A stretch of DNA of 64,000 nucleotides. It comes from Janthinobacterium lividum (lineage in GTDB: Bacteria > Pseudomonadota > Gammaproteobacteria > Burkholderiales > Burkholderiaceae_D). Positions 10,138 to 18,695 of this stretch are shown here, piece by piece (position 1 is the stretch's first letter; every line of letters begins with the position of its first letter). The DNA lies in assembly GCF_023509035.1 (NCBI RefSeq), contig NZ_CP075583.1, forward strand, positions 4,216,001 through 4,280,000, read 5' to 3'. Position numbers and translations under genes: made by a program. The notes beneath the pieces are model-generated. The model was not told the origin of the DNA. It made no database searches and worked only from the letters and a program-made list of their open reading frames with translations.

Positions 10138-11604
10138 TCAGGACTTGCCCTCGATGCTGGCGGCGCCGCTGGCGCGGGCCAGGCTTGAGCGTGCGCCAGC
10201 CACCGCGCGCAGGCGTTCTTCAAGGTAGGCGCTCACGCGGGGATGCTGGCTGAAGGCGACGTTAAAGCGGATGTGCTGGTCGGGAGTGTCGTTGGCCGAG
10301 AACGCAGCGCCGCGCATCATCAGGATCTTGTTGCGGTAGGCGTCCTGCACCAGCAAGTCCACATCCAGTCCTTCGGGCATGCTGCCCCACAGGAAAATTC
10401 CTGCGTCGCCGGGCTGTTCGAACAGCACGCCGGCCGCGCTCAATTGCCGCGTGCTGGCGTTGCGCGCCAGCATGATCTTGCGTTGCAGCCGCTCCAGGTG
10501 CTTGCGCAGGTTGCCGGCCTTGAGCACTTCCAGCAGAACGTATTCATTCAGCGCAGGCAAAGTCATGATGGCGTGGATCTTGGTTCGCATCAGCAGCTTG
10601 AGCAGGGCGGGCGCCGCGGCCAGATAGCCCATGCGCAGGGCCGGACTCAGCGCCTTGCACAGGCTGGAGTAATAGATCACGCCGTCCAGTCCGGACAGCG
10701 ATGCCAGCCGCATGCTGTGGCCCGGCTGGAAATGGCCGTGCACATCGTCTTCGGCGATCAGAAAGCCATACTGCTGCGCCATGATCAGCACCTTGTGCAG
10801 ATTGGTGGCGCTGCTGCTCCACCCGGTGGGATTGTGCAAAGCCGTCTGCATGAACAGCAGGCGCGGACGGTGCACGCGGCAGGCGGCTTCCAGTTCGTCC
10901 AGGTCGAGGCCATCGGGACGGCGCTTGATGGGTACCAGGCGCACGCCGTCCTGGCGCAGCCTGCCGAACATCAGGAAGTATCCGGGGTCTTCCACCAGCA
11001 CCGTATCGCCGGGCTGCAGAAACGTGCGGCAGATCAGATCGATTGCATGGGTGCCGCCGAAAGTGGTGAGGATGTGGCTGGCGTCCGCAGCGATGCCGAT
11101 GCCGCGCAACAGCAGCGCGATCTGCTCCCGCAGTTCGGCCAGCCCTTGCGGCGGACAGCGCGAGGCCATACCGGCCGCGCTACGCGCCAGGCCACGTTGC
11201 ACGGCGGCCGCCGGCAGCGCGTCCTGCAGCCAAGTGGGCGGCAAGGCGCCGCTGCTGGCCAGCAGCACGCCCGGCCGCTGGTCGTTCACTTGCTGGCTTA
11301 GCCAAACCGGCTCTTGCTCCTGGCCCGCTTCCAGCGCCACCTCGTCGGGAATGGCGCGGCTGGCGTCAGTTGGTGCGCAGACGAAGAAGCCCGCCGTGCC
11401 GTGCGTATCGATGACGCCTGCGGCAACCAACCTGTCATACGCCACCACCACGGTGTTGGTGCTCACCGCGAGCTGCGTGGCGAGCTGGCGGATCGACGGC
11501 AACCTGGTCCCGCCAGGCAGGACGCGTTGCGCGATCTGCTGACGCAATGCTGCCTCGATTTGCTTGAACAGGGCGATGGGTGAGGAGCGGTCAATGGCGA
11601 ACAT
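10138..11604 (-). CDS. MocR/PdxR-type transcriptional regulator (GntR HTH plus aminotransferase fold)
   Basis: A 488-residue regulator. Residues 1-75 are a GntR winged helix (SIRQLATQLAVSTNTVVVAY). The rest is a fold-type I aminotransferase domain with a candidate PLP lysine in SSLCKALSPALRMGY. MocR proteins use PLP or its adducts as effector and usually control a neighbouring gene. Here it lies ten bases downstream of a LysE-type exporter on the same strand, so regulator and exporter are probably co-transcribed and autoregulated. A large palindrome at 12287-12312 upstream of the pair is a candidate operator. The specific effector is unknown. Confidence 0.9.
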   Translation of the reverse strand: MFAIDRSSPIALFKQIEAALRQQIAQRVLPGGTRLPSIRQLATQLAVSTNTVVVAYDRLVAAGVIDTHGTAGFFVCAPTDASRAIPDEVALEAGQEQEPVWLSQQVNDQRPGVLLASSGALPPTWLQDALPAAAVQRGLARSAAGMASRCPPQGLAELREQIALLLRGIGIAADASHILTTFGGTHAIDLICRTFLQPGDTVLVEDPGYFLMFGRLRQDGVRLVPIKRRPDGLDLDELEAACRVHRPRLLFMQTALHNPTGWSSSATNLHKVLIMAQQYGFLIAEDDVHGHFQPGHSMRLASLSGLDGVIYYSSLCKALSPALRMGYLAAAPALLKLLMRTKIHAIMTLPALNEYVLLEVLKAGNLRKHLERLQRKIMLARNASTRQLSAAGVLFEQPGDAGIFLWGSMPEGLDVDLLVQDAYRNKILMMRGAAFSANDTPDQHIRFNVAFSQHPRVSAYLEERLRAVAGARSSLARASGAASIEGKS

Positions 11605-11614
11605 GGATGGAAGT

Positions 11615-12199
11615 CTAGCGTAAAAACGTCACGGCGAGGACCAGCAGGATGGCACCCATCGCCAAATTGAATATGCGCTGGTTGCGGGGCGCTTTCAGCA
11701 CACTGCGGATCGAGACGCCGAACAGCGCCCACATGGCGTTGCACGGCATGCCCACCACGGTGCCGATCACGGACACAAACAGCGCGCTGGCGAGCATATT
11801 GCTCTGCGAAGGCATGAAGACCGACGCCATGGTGATTGCCTTGAGCCAGCTTTTGGGATTCAGCGCCTGAAACAGCGCCGCCTGCGCAAACGACACGGCC
11901 TTCGGTGCGCTGGTTCCCGCCACCGAGGCGCCCGCAAGCTTCCAGGCCAAAAACATCAGGTACAGCGCGCCCGCGATCCGCAGTACCTGCTGCACCATCG
12001 GGTATGCGACGAACAAGCTGCCCAGCCCCACGCACATGAGCATGGTCTGCACAAAGATGCCAACCTGGATGCCGAGGATAACCGGCAGCGCACCGCGATA
12101 GCCAAAATTGGCGCCGGTGGTGGCCAGCATGACGTTGTTCGGCCCGGGCGTGGCGGACATTACAAAACAATAGCTCATCAGGGGTAGGAGTTCGGTCAT
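11615..12199 (-). CDS. LysE/RhtB family amino-acid exporter
   Basis: A 194-residue inner-membrane protein with about six hydrophobic segments. The N-terminal signature SATPGPNNVMLATTGANFGY is the conserved LysE/RhtB motif of amino-acid and homoserine/threonine exporters. Length is normal for the family. It is the first gene of a two-gene unit with the MocR regulator, which suggests export of an amino acid or related amine sensed through PLP chemistry. Substrate not predictable from sequence. Confidence 0.9.
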   Translation of the reverse strand: MTELLPLMSYCFVMSATPGPNNVMLATTGANFGYRGALPVILGIQVGIFVQTMLMCVGLGSLFVAYPMVQQVLRIAGALYLMFLAWKLAGASVAGTSAPKAVSFAQAALFQALNPKSWLKAITMASVFMPSQSNMLASALFVSVIGTVVGMPCNAMWALFGVSIRSVLKAPRNQRIFNLAMGAILLVLAVTFLR

Positions 12200-12286
12200 G
12201 GTATGCAGTCGCAGCGTGGAGAAGCCCCCAGTCTAAAAGCGCGGCACGGCAGGGACAAGGCACAAGGCGCTTCGTACAAGCACATG

Positions 12287-12312
12287 CTGTATCAGTCGAA
12301 CGACTGCTACAG
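12287..12312. promoter_or_regulatory. 26-bp palindrome, candidate MocR operator
   Basis: CTGTA-T-CAGTCG-AA-CGACTG-C-TACAG: eleven paired bases in each arm with one internal mismatch and an AA centre. It lies 88 bases upstream of the LysE start, in the only intergenic space in front of the exporter-regulator pair, which fits an autoregulatory operator. Confidence 0.55.
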
Positions 12313-12472
12313 CGGCGATACAGGCTGCCCCGCCCGGACAGACTCCAGGGGCCGAGAGCCGATTTCGACTCGTCATTTGCTATGGTTTCATTAATTTATG
12401 TGTGGAACGTACCTGCTGGACAGTCTGCTACTGGCGTAAAGCCCAGATAAATTCAAAGGCAAAAGGGAATAA

Positions 12473-12933
12473 TTACTCCCTGAACATCTGATCCAGCCTT
12501 GGCTGATCCCCCGCCGCCACAAAACACCCCGCCTGCCAGCGCTGCGTGCGCAAGGCCTGGACAGATTCGGGCGCGCACCACGGCGGATACACGCGCAGCG
12601 CGCGCTTGCCGCCCTGGCTGGCGCGCGACATCACGCCCCGTTCCAGCAGCACGCTGCGCGAAAAATGAAAAAGCCGTGCTGCACGCCGTCGCTGACAGCG
12701 ATGATGACGATATCGACGGGGTCCGCTTCGTCCAGCGGGGCGATGTCGGCATCAGGATGGGGGCGCTTCCAGACGGTGACGAACTGGCCGGTTTTCGTCG
12801 GCGTGGTTTTCGCCACGCGCAAGACCAGGCGCTTGCCGTGCAGTTCGGCGCGGCAAGCGCCGTAGTCCGCGCTTTCCGCTTCCGGCACGGGGGCTTGCGG
12901 CAAGCCCAGGAAAGCCCAGGGACTGGCCTTCAT
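12473..12933 (-). CDS. MepB-like protein, frameshifted
   Basis: A protein of the MepB family (function poorly known; named after the gene beside the staphylococcal multidrug pump mepA). The N-terminal part reads LHGKRLVLRVAKTTPTKTGQFV and the part after the break reads FSRSVLLERGVMSRASQGGK and RVYPPWCAPES, which together match the family layout. The frame breaks at the AAAAA run 12661-12665; one more base restores 153 residues. The start (ATG 12933) overlaps the stop of the small upstream gene by ATGA, so the two are coupled. The indel is probably a sequencing error. Confidence 0.7.
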
Positions 12934-13178
12934 TGGGCGCTGAACTCGGCTGCGGCCTTGGCCGCCCACAGCGCTTCGGCGTAGCTGGCGAACGGGCTGT
13001 CGTAGCCGTCGACGGTGCCATCCTCGTCGACAAAATACAGCCACCAGCCGTCTGCCTGTTCGCGGATGGCCGTGTGGCCGGGTGCGCAATGGGTCTCGAC
13101 GGACTGGCCGGCGGCCAGGGTGGCGATGCGGATGCCGCGGTGAATAATATGCTCGGGTGTCATGGGAAAATACGTCAT
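12930..13178 (-). CDS. Small hypothetical protein upstream of MepB-like gene
   Basis: An 82-residue acidic protein (MTPEHIIHRGIRIATLAAGQ within it; ADGWWLYFVDEDGTVDGYDS in the middle) ending in an ATGA overlap with the MepB-like gene. The start could also be the internal ATG at 13163. No family recognised. The tight coupling and sensible composition support a real gene that works with, or is at least co-expressed with, the MepB-like protein. Confidence 0.6.
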   Translation of the reverse strand: MTYFPMTPEHIIHRGIRIATLAAGQSVETHCAPGHTAIREQADGWWLYFVDEDGTVDGYDSPFASYAEALWAAKAAAEFSAQ

Positions 13179-13198
13179 GCGAAAAAATCAATGGCCGT

Positions 13199-13239
13199 AG
13201 TGTAGCCTTGCCGGCGAATCCTGGCCAGTGCGCTACACT
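13199..13239. promoter_or_regulatory. Inverted repeat between divergent genes
   Basis: AGTGTAGC at 13199-13206 and GCTACACT at 13232-13239, perfect 8-base arms 25 bases apart, in the space between the minus-strand small gene and the TfoX-like gene. Each arm contains TACACT in the direction of one gene, so these may be paired -10 elements or a shared operator. Confidence 0.35.
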
Positions 13240-13261
13240 GTTCTTTCAAACGGAGGACGAC

Positions 13262-13624
13262 ATGGCATCACAGCAAGGCACGGTGGATTTTTTGCTCGAC
13301 CAGATGGCGGGCGCGGGCAGCGTCAGCGCGAAAAAAATGTTTGGCGAGTATGGCCTGTATTGCGACGGCAAGATGTTCGCCATCGTCGCCGACGACCAGC
13401 TCTTCATCAAGCCGACGGACGCGGGCCGCGCCTGGATCAGCGCACAAGGCACGCTGCAGGAAGCGCCGCCCTACCCGCAAGCCAAGCCGTATTTCCTCAT
13501 CGATGGCGGGCTGTGGGATGAGCGCGACTGGCTGGGCCAGCTGGCGCGGCGCACGGCGGATGCCTTGCCGCTGCCGAAACCCAAGCCGCCGCCCAAGCCT
13601 AAAAAACCGGCGTCAGCTGCTTAG
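13262..13624 (+). CDS. TfoX/Sxy N-terminal domain protein
   Basis: A 120-residue protein with the TfoX N-terminal fold: FLLDQMAGAGSVSAKKMFGEY then GLYCDGKMFAIVADDQLFIK, and PYFLID later. The C-terminus is a Lys/Pro-rich tail. Full TfoX proteins are competence regulators with a second domain; single-domain versions like this are common and of unknown role. GGAGG sits just ahead of ATG 13262. The 3' end overlaps the convergent dehydrogenase gene by twelve bases. Confidence 0.85.
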   Translation: MASQQGTVDFLLDQMAGAGSVSAKKMFGEYGLYCDGKMFAIVADDQLFIKPTDAGRAWISAQGTLQEAPPYPQAKPYFLIDGGLWDERDWLGQLARRTADALPLPKPKPPPKPKKPASAA

Positions 13625-14617
13625 TACGCTGTTTTCGCACACTTTGCCCTGCAGGAAACACGCCAGGTTGTGATACGTGATGGCGGCGATCTCGCGCAGC
13701 GCTTCGATGGTAAAGAAACCCTGGTGGCCCGTCACCAGCACGTTGGGGAACGTCATCAAACGCTGGAAGATGTCGTCATCGATGATGTCGGACGAGCGGT
13801 CCTGGAAGAACAGATTGCTTTCTTGCTCATACACGTCGATGGCAAGCGAACCCAGCTGGCGCGATTTGAGCGCCTCGATGACGGCGCCCGTGTCGATCAG
13901 GCCGCCGCGCGAGGTGTTCACCAGCATGGCGCCCTTCTTCATCAGCGGCAAGGTTGCTTCGCTGATCATGTGGCGCGTGCTGTCCATCAAGGGGCAATGC
14001 AGGGAAACGATGTCGGATTCGGCCAGCAGCTGCGGCAGCTCCACCATCGTGCCCAGCTCTGCGAACGCAGGCGCCGGATACGGGTCGTGGCCCAGCACCG
14101 TGCAGCCGAAGCCCTTGAAAATGCGCGCCGTGGCCAGGCCGATCTTGCCCGTGCCGACGATGCCCACCGTCTTGCCGTGCAAGGTGGCGCCCAGCAAGCC
14201 GTCGAGCGAGAAATTGCCTTCGCGCACGCGGGCATACGCGCGGTGCGTGTGGCGGTTCAGGGTTTGCACGAGGGCCAAAGTGTATTCGGCCACGGCTTCC
14301 GGCGAGTAGGCGGGCACGCGGGCGACGAACAGGCCCAGGCGCTTGGCCGCTTCCAGGTCGAGGTTGTTGTAGCCGGCGCAGCGCAGCAGGATGGCGCGCA
14401 CGCCGTAGCCGTGCAGCGACTCCAGCACTGGCGCGTCGAGCACGTCGTTGACGAAGACGCAGACGGCCTGTGCGCCTTGCGCCAGCACCACGGTTTCCTG
14501 GCTCAGCAAGGCGCTGTGATAGACCAGTTCGATGCCGGCGGCGTCGGGCTGGGACGGCAAGGCTTCATCGAAGAAACGGCGGTCGTAGGGCTGGCTGGCA
14601 AAGAAGGCGATTTTCAT
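13613..14617 (-). CDS. ldhA: D-lactate dehydrogenase / 2-hydroxyacid dehydrogenase
   Basis: A 334-residue NAD-dependent D-2-hydroxyacid dehydrogenase, most like fermentative D-lactate dehydrogenase LdhA (pyruvate + NADH to D-lactate). It shows the NAD-binding glycine motif VGIVGTGKIG, the catalytic Arg in VNTSRGGLIDT, and the Glu/His pair region ending DVYEQE and VTGHQGFFT. Start ATG 14617 is chosen on the conserved MKIAFF opening, with GGGGGAG just upstream; the open frame extends farther. Stand-alone gene, convergent with the TfoX-like gene. Confidence 0.9.
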   Translation of the reverse strand: MKIAFFASQPYDRRFFDEALPSQPDAAGIELVYHSALLSQETVVLAQGAQAVCVFVNDVLDAPVLESLHGYGVRAILLRCAGYNNLDLEAAKRLGLFVARVPAYSPEAVAEYTLALVQTLNRHTHRAYARVREGNFSLDGLLGATLHGKTVGIVGTGKIGLATARIFKGFGCTVLGHDPYPAPAFAELGTMVELPQLLAESDIVSLHCPLMDSTRHMISEATLPLMKKGAMLVNTSRGGLIDTGAVIEALKSRQLGSLAIDVYEQESNLFFQDRSSDIIDDDIFQRLMTFPNVLVTGHQGFFTIEALREIAAITYHNLACFLQGKVCENSVLSS

Positions 14618-14705
14618 GGGGGAGTCCTGGAACTTGCTGGATGGCAAAACATCATCATAGCGCAAGCGCCCTGTCCCACGCTGTACTCCTGGCACCGATA
14701 GCCTC

Positions 14706-15896
14706 CTATTCGGGTTCGCGCGGCAAGGTCAGCACGTGGCGCAGATAGGCCGTTTCCTCCGCGTGCTGCGCGTGATAGCGTTCGCGCGCGGCGCGCACGG
14801 CCGCGTGGTGGGCCGCGATGCCGTTTTCCGTCAACTCCACGCCGAAGTCCGCCGGCACCGGCACGGGGCCACCGAACAGGCGCGCCAAAATGAAGCGCCC
14901 CACATTGTCGCGGTAGTGCGACGCTTCCCAGTAATAGCGCATCGCGCGCGCGCCCGTCACTTGCGGAATCGCCTCGCTGGTGATGCTGTTGAAGCCGGAA
15001 AAATCATACAGGCGCACGTCGCAACCCTGGCGCCGGTAGCGCCCGGCCAGCCGCGCCAAGTCCCGCTGCCATGCTTCCATAGCGCCCCATTTGCCGCGCC
15101 AGTACAGGGCGTCGAGCGTGAGCGCGTGCGTGGGATTGATGTACAGGCGCAAGCGCGTGCCGCCCCGGCACAGTTTGCCGACACTGGCATCGAAGGCTTG
15201 CAGCGCGGGCGCCGTCGGCCCCAGGCCGTCGCCAAATTCCTGCAGGCGCGGCGTGAAGGAGCGCGCCGTGCCGGTCCAGGTACGGTTGCGGCTGGTAAGG
15301 CAGGACTCGTCGCGCTGACCGTGCAAGGCCAGGCTGGACAGGCACACGCCGTCATAGCTGCCGCTGAGGATGCGCCAGGTGTCGCGCGTCATGTCGACAG
15401 TCAGGCCGCGCTTGATATTGAGCAAGGCACGGCGCGCGAAAAACGCGGGGCCGGCGGCCGTCAGGCCCGGCTCCACGCCGGCCGAGCCCAGTTCCAGCGA
15501 GAACGAGGGGGCATCGATGCCCCACACCATGGTGTCGACATGGCTGACCCTGGCCGCGTGCTCTGCCAGGCGGATGGCCTCGCCGATCGAGGCGCCGGAC
15601 ACCGCGCTGTTGAACACGCTCTTGCCATCGAACAAGGCGCGCACACCCGTCGGCAAGCCCATTTCCGTGCGCGAATTGCCGATATACACGACGGCGGGCC
15701 GGTAGCGCGCCACGGCATACGTCTTGCCCCACACGCTGAGTTTTTCGGTCGTCGGCCGCAATCGCTGCAGCAGCGGGCTGTCCCACTGGTGCAGCAGATA
15801 CGGGTCGACGTGGTAATTGACGGCGGAAACGAGGGCCAGCGCGGCCAGCACGCAGGCGAAGAAGATGGCGAGGTAGCGACGGGCAATGGTATCCAT
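14706..15896 (-). CDS. SGNH-type O-acetylation partner protein, copy 2
   Basis: A 396-residue protein with one N-terminal membrane segment (residues about 8-25) and a periplasmic body. The block VYIGNSRTEMGLP (Ser75) resembles the GDS/GNS nucleophile region, and SHYRDNVGRF near the C-terminus supplies a likely His, as in AlgJ/AlgX/DltD-like SGNH acyltransferases that finish MBOAT-dependent O-acetylation. It is a tandem paralogue of the next gene upstream: equal length, same motifs, roughly two thirds identical by eye. A fragment of the MBOAT gene's 3' end precedes it (see repeat). Specific acceptor unknown. Confidence 0.72.
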   Translation of the reverse strand: MDTIARRYLAIFFACVLAALALVSAVNYHVDPYLLHQWDSPLLQRLRPTTEKLSVWGKTYAVARYRPAVVYIGNSRTEMGLPTGVRALFDGKSVFNSAVSGASIGEAIRLAEHAARVSHVDTMVWGIDAPSFSLELGSAGVEPGLTAAGPAFFARRALLNIKRGLTVDMTRDTWRILSGSYDGVCLSSLALHGQRDESCLTSRNRTWTGTARSFTPRLQEFGDGLGPTAPALQAFDASVGKLCRGGTRLRLYINPTHALTLDALYWRGKWGAMEAWQRDLARLAGRYRRQGCDVRLYDFSGFNSITSEAIPQVTGARAMRYYWEASHYRDNVGRFILARLFGGPVPVPADFGVELTENGIAAHHAAVRAARERYHAQHAEETAYLRHVLTLPREPE

Positions 15897-15925
15897 GGTC
15901 AGCACTGGAAGTAGAGAAATGGCGT
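15894..15925 (-). repeat. Copied 3' tail of the MBOAT gene ahead of second SGNH gene
   Basis: Read on the minus strand, the sequence before copy 2 (TTTCTCTACTTCCAGTGCTG then ACCATGGATAC) is nearly the same as the MBOAT gene end plus the copy 1 start at 17129-17160 (TTTCTTTACTTCCAGTTCTG then ACCATGGACAC). The MBOAT stop TGA and the two-base spacer are preserved. This marks the breakpoint of a tandem duplication. Confidence 0.8.
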
Positions 15926-15940
15926 ATGCGGCGGCTTACA

Positions 15941-17131
15941 TCATCGCCGGATCAGCGGCCCGTCCAGCACCCGCTGCGCATAGGCTGCCTCGCGCGCGTG
16001 TTCCACGCGATAGCGGTCGCGCGCGGCGCGCGTGGCGGCCTGGTGGGCGTCGATGTTGGCCTGCGCCAGCTCCACGCCGAAATCGGCCGGCGGCGGCGTG
16101 TCGCCGCCGAACAGGCGCGCCAGGATCAAACGGCCCACATTGTCCCGGTAATGCGACACTTCCCAGTAATAATGCATGTCGGGCTTGCCGCTGACGAGCG
16201 GGGTCGCTTCGGTCGTGATGCTGTTAAAACCGGAAAAATCATACAGGCGCACGTCGCAGCCGCGCTGGCGGTGGCGCTCGACGATCCGCACCAGGCCGCG
16301 CTGCCAGGCCTGCATGGCATCCCACTTGCCGCGCCAGTGCAGCGCGTACATCGTCAGCGCGTGCGTGGGGTTGATGTACAGGCGCAGACGCATGCCACCC
16401 CGGCACAGCTTGCCGATGCTGGCGTCAAGCGCTGGTGTCGAGGGCGGCGTCGGCCCCAGGCCATCGCTGAATTCCTGCAGGCGCACGGGAATGGCGTCCT
16501 TTGTTACGAGCCAGTGCCGCATGCCCTTGAGGGTGCAAGTCTCGTCGCGCTGCCCATACAAGGCCAGGTTGGAGCGGCAGACATCGCCGGCATTGCCGGT
16601 AAGGATGCGCACGCTGTCCTCCGTCATATCCAGGGTCAGGCCGCGCTTCAGGTTGACCAGGGCGCGCCGGGCGAAAAAGCCGTGCTCGGCGCCCGTCAGG
16701 CTGTCTTCCACGCGCGCCGCCCCCATGTTCAGGGAAAATGTGGGCGCGTCGATGCCCCACACCATGGTCTCGACGCGGCTGACCCTGGCCGCATGCTCGG
16801 CCAGGCGGATGGCGTCGCCGATCGAGGCGCCGGACACCGCGCTGTTGAACACGCTCTTGCCGTCGAACAGGGCGCGCACGCCCGTCGGCAAGCCCATTTC
16901 CGTGCGCGAATTGCCGATGTAGATGATGGCCGGCCGGTAGCGCGCCACGGCATAGGTCTTGGCCCAGGCGCCCAGCTTTTCATTCAGCTGGCGCGGGCGC
17001 TGCAGCAAGGGGCTGTCCCACTGGTGCAGCAGGTAGGGATCGACCTGGTAATTCATGAACGAGACGGAGCCGAGCACCAGGAAGACGCAGGCGAAGAAGC
17101 AGATGAGGTAGCGGCGGCCGGAAGTGTCCAT
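15941..17131 (-). CDS. SGNH-type O-acetylation partner protein, copy 1
   Basis: A 396-residue protein with an N-terminal membrane anchor and the same YIGNSRTEMGLP (Ser75) and SHYRDNVG motifs as its tandem copy. It begins two bases after the MBOAT stop, so the pair forms an AlgI/AlgJ-like unit: MBOAT carries the acyl group across the membrane and the SGNH protein transfers it to the polysaccharide. Start ATG 17131 is the copy-conserved start; the open frame extends upstream into the MBOAT gene. Which of the two copies is the main partner is not readable. Confidence 0.75.
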   Translation of the reverse strand: MDTSGRRYLICFFACVFLVLGSVSFMNYQVDPYLLHQWDSPLLQRPRQLNEKLGAWAKTYAVARYRPAIIYIGNSRTEMGLPTGVRALFDGKSVFNSAVSGASIGDAIRLAEHAARVSRVETMVWGIDAPTFSLNMGAARVEDSLTGAEHGFFARRALVNLKRGLTLDMTEDSVRILTGNAGDVCRSNLALYGQRDETCTLKGMRHWLVTKDAIPVRLQEFSDGLGPTPPSTPALDASIGKLCRGGMRLRLYINPTHALTMYALHWRGKWDAMQAWQRGLVRIVERHRQRGCDVRLYDFSGFNSITTEATPLVSGKPDMHYYWEVSHYRDNVGRLILARLFGGDTPPPADFGVELAQANIDAHQAATRAARDRYRVEHAREAAYAQRVLDGPLIRR

Positions 17132-17133
17132 GG

Positions 17134-18695
17134 TCAGAACTGGAAGTAAAGAAATTCGGTGACCCGGTTCATGCCGAAGATGCAGGCGACGAACAGCGCG
17201 GCAAAGCCCAGGCTCCAGCGGGACGTGGGGCGCCAGCTGAAGGCCCAACGCCCTGCGGGTTGAAATATTCTTTCAATGGCGGGTTCGTAGAGAAAGAATA
17301 TTTCTTGCGTATTTGGCGCCTTGAAAGCCAGCAGCATCGCCGCCAACAGCGTGGGTAAGCCGGGACCGGCCAGTTCGATCCAGCGGATGCCGTCGAAGGC
17401 GGGCTGCCAGCCCCACTGCGCCAGGCTGGCCGCGTGACTTACCAGGCCGCGCGGCAAACTCACGCCGTTCGCGCCCACCAGCGCGCCCGTGATGTCCCAG
17501 GCCGTGGCCACGTCGGGCGCGCGGAAGAATATCCAGGCCAGCATGACGGCAAGAAAGGTCAGTACGCTTGGCCACCAGCGCGCCTGGATCGAGCCGAACG
17601 CGCGCTGCCACGCCTGCTGCAGCACCAGGTACATGCCGTGCAAGCCACCCCAGATGACAAAGGTCCAGCCGGCGCCATGCCACAGGCCGCCCAGCAGCAT
17701 GGTCAGCAGCAGGTTGCGGTAGCGCATGGCCTCGCCACGGCGGCTGCCACCCAGGGGAATATATAAATAGTCGCGCAGGAAACGCGACAAGGTCATGTGC
17801 CAGCGGCGCCAGAAGTCGGCGATATTGGCCGCCTTGTATGGTGAATTGAAATTCAGCGGCAATTTCACGCCGAACAGGCGCGACAGGCCGATGGCCATGT
17901 CGGAATAGCCGGAAAAGTCGAAATACAGCTGGAAGGTGTAGGCCAGCACGCCGATCCAGGCCTCGATCAGCGTCGGCTCGGCGCCGGCCGCGAAGACGGG
18001 GATGGCCAGCGGCGACAGGTTGTCGGCGATCAGCACCTTTTTGCCAGGCCAATCGTAAAAATCGACAGGCCGATGGCGAAATTGGCGGCGCGCGGGTGGG
18101 CGTTGGCCGGGTCGGCGAACTGCGGCATCATGTCGCGGTGGTGCAGCACGGGGCCGGCGATCAGGTGGGGGAAATAGCTGACGAACAGCACGTAATGAAT
18201 GAAACGGTATTCGCGCACCTCGCCCCGGTAGCAATCGACGAGGAAGGCGATCTGCGTAAAGGTGAAAAACGAGATGCCGATCGGCAGGATGATGTCGAGG
18301 CCGTGCCACGGCAGGCTGGCAGTATCGGCACCGGCAGCGATGGCGACGGCGTTCACGCTGTCAATGAAGAAATTCGCATATTTGTAGTAGGCGAGCAAAC
18401 CCAGGTTCAGCGCCAGGGCCGCCAGCAGTGCGCGCTTGCGGGCCGCGCCCGCGCTGGCGCCGATCAGCCGCCCGGCGCCGTAATTAACGCAGATCGACGC
18501 CAGCAGCAGCGGCAGGTAACGCACGTCCCACCAGGTATAGAAAAACAGCGAGGCGCCGGCCAGCCAAGTGGCGGGCGCCAGACGGCGCCAGCTGGTAGTG
18601 GCGCCGGCGACGGAGGCCCAGCGGTCCAGCAGAAAATAGCCGGCCAGCACGATGGGCAGATAGGCAAACAGGAAGGCGAAGGAATTAAACAGCAT
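17134..18695 (-). CDS. AlgI-like MBOAT O-acyltransferase, frameshifted
   Basis: Membrane-bound O-acyltransferase of about 520 residues with many hydrophobic segments. The catalytic His block LLGGLWHGAGWTFVIWGGLH is present, as are PIGISFFTFTQIAFLVD and YFPHLIAGPVLHHRDMMPQF, all typical of alginate acetylase AlgI/PatA-like proteins. The frame breaks at the TTTTT run 18038-18042 (AAAAA in the gene). One extra base joins FTIGLAK to KVLIADNLSPLAIPVF. Start ATG 18695 lies in the end of the upstream glycosyltransferase gene and follows GAAGG. Acts with the two SGNH genes downstream to O-acetylate the exopolysaccharide. Confidence 0.88.

Noticed and set aside
12203..12394. 63-codon plus-strand frame upstream of the LysE gene
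   Set aside because: No ribosome site, no recognisable composition, and it covers the palindrome and promoter region of the LysE-MocR unit.
15926..17149. Long plus-strand frame opposite the SGNH gene, similar to the one at 14736-15914
   Set aside because: The similarity is only the antisense reflection of the tandem gene duplication.
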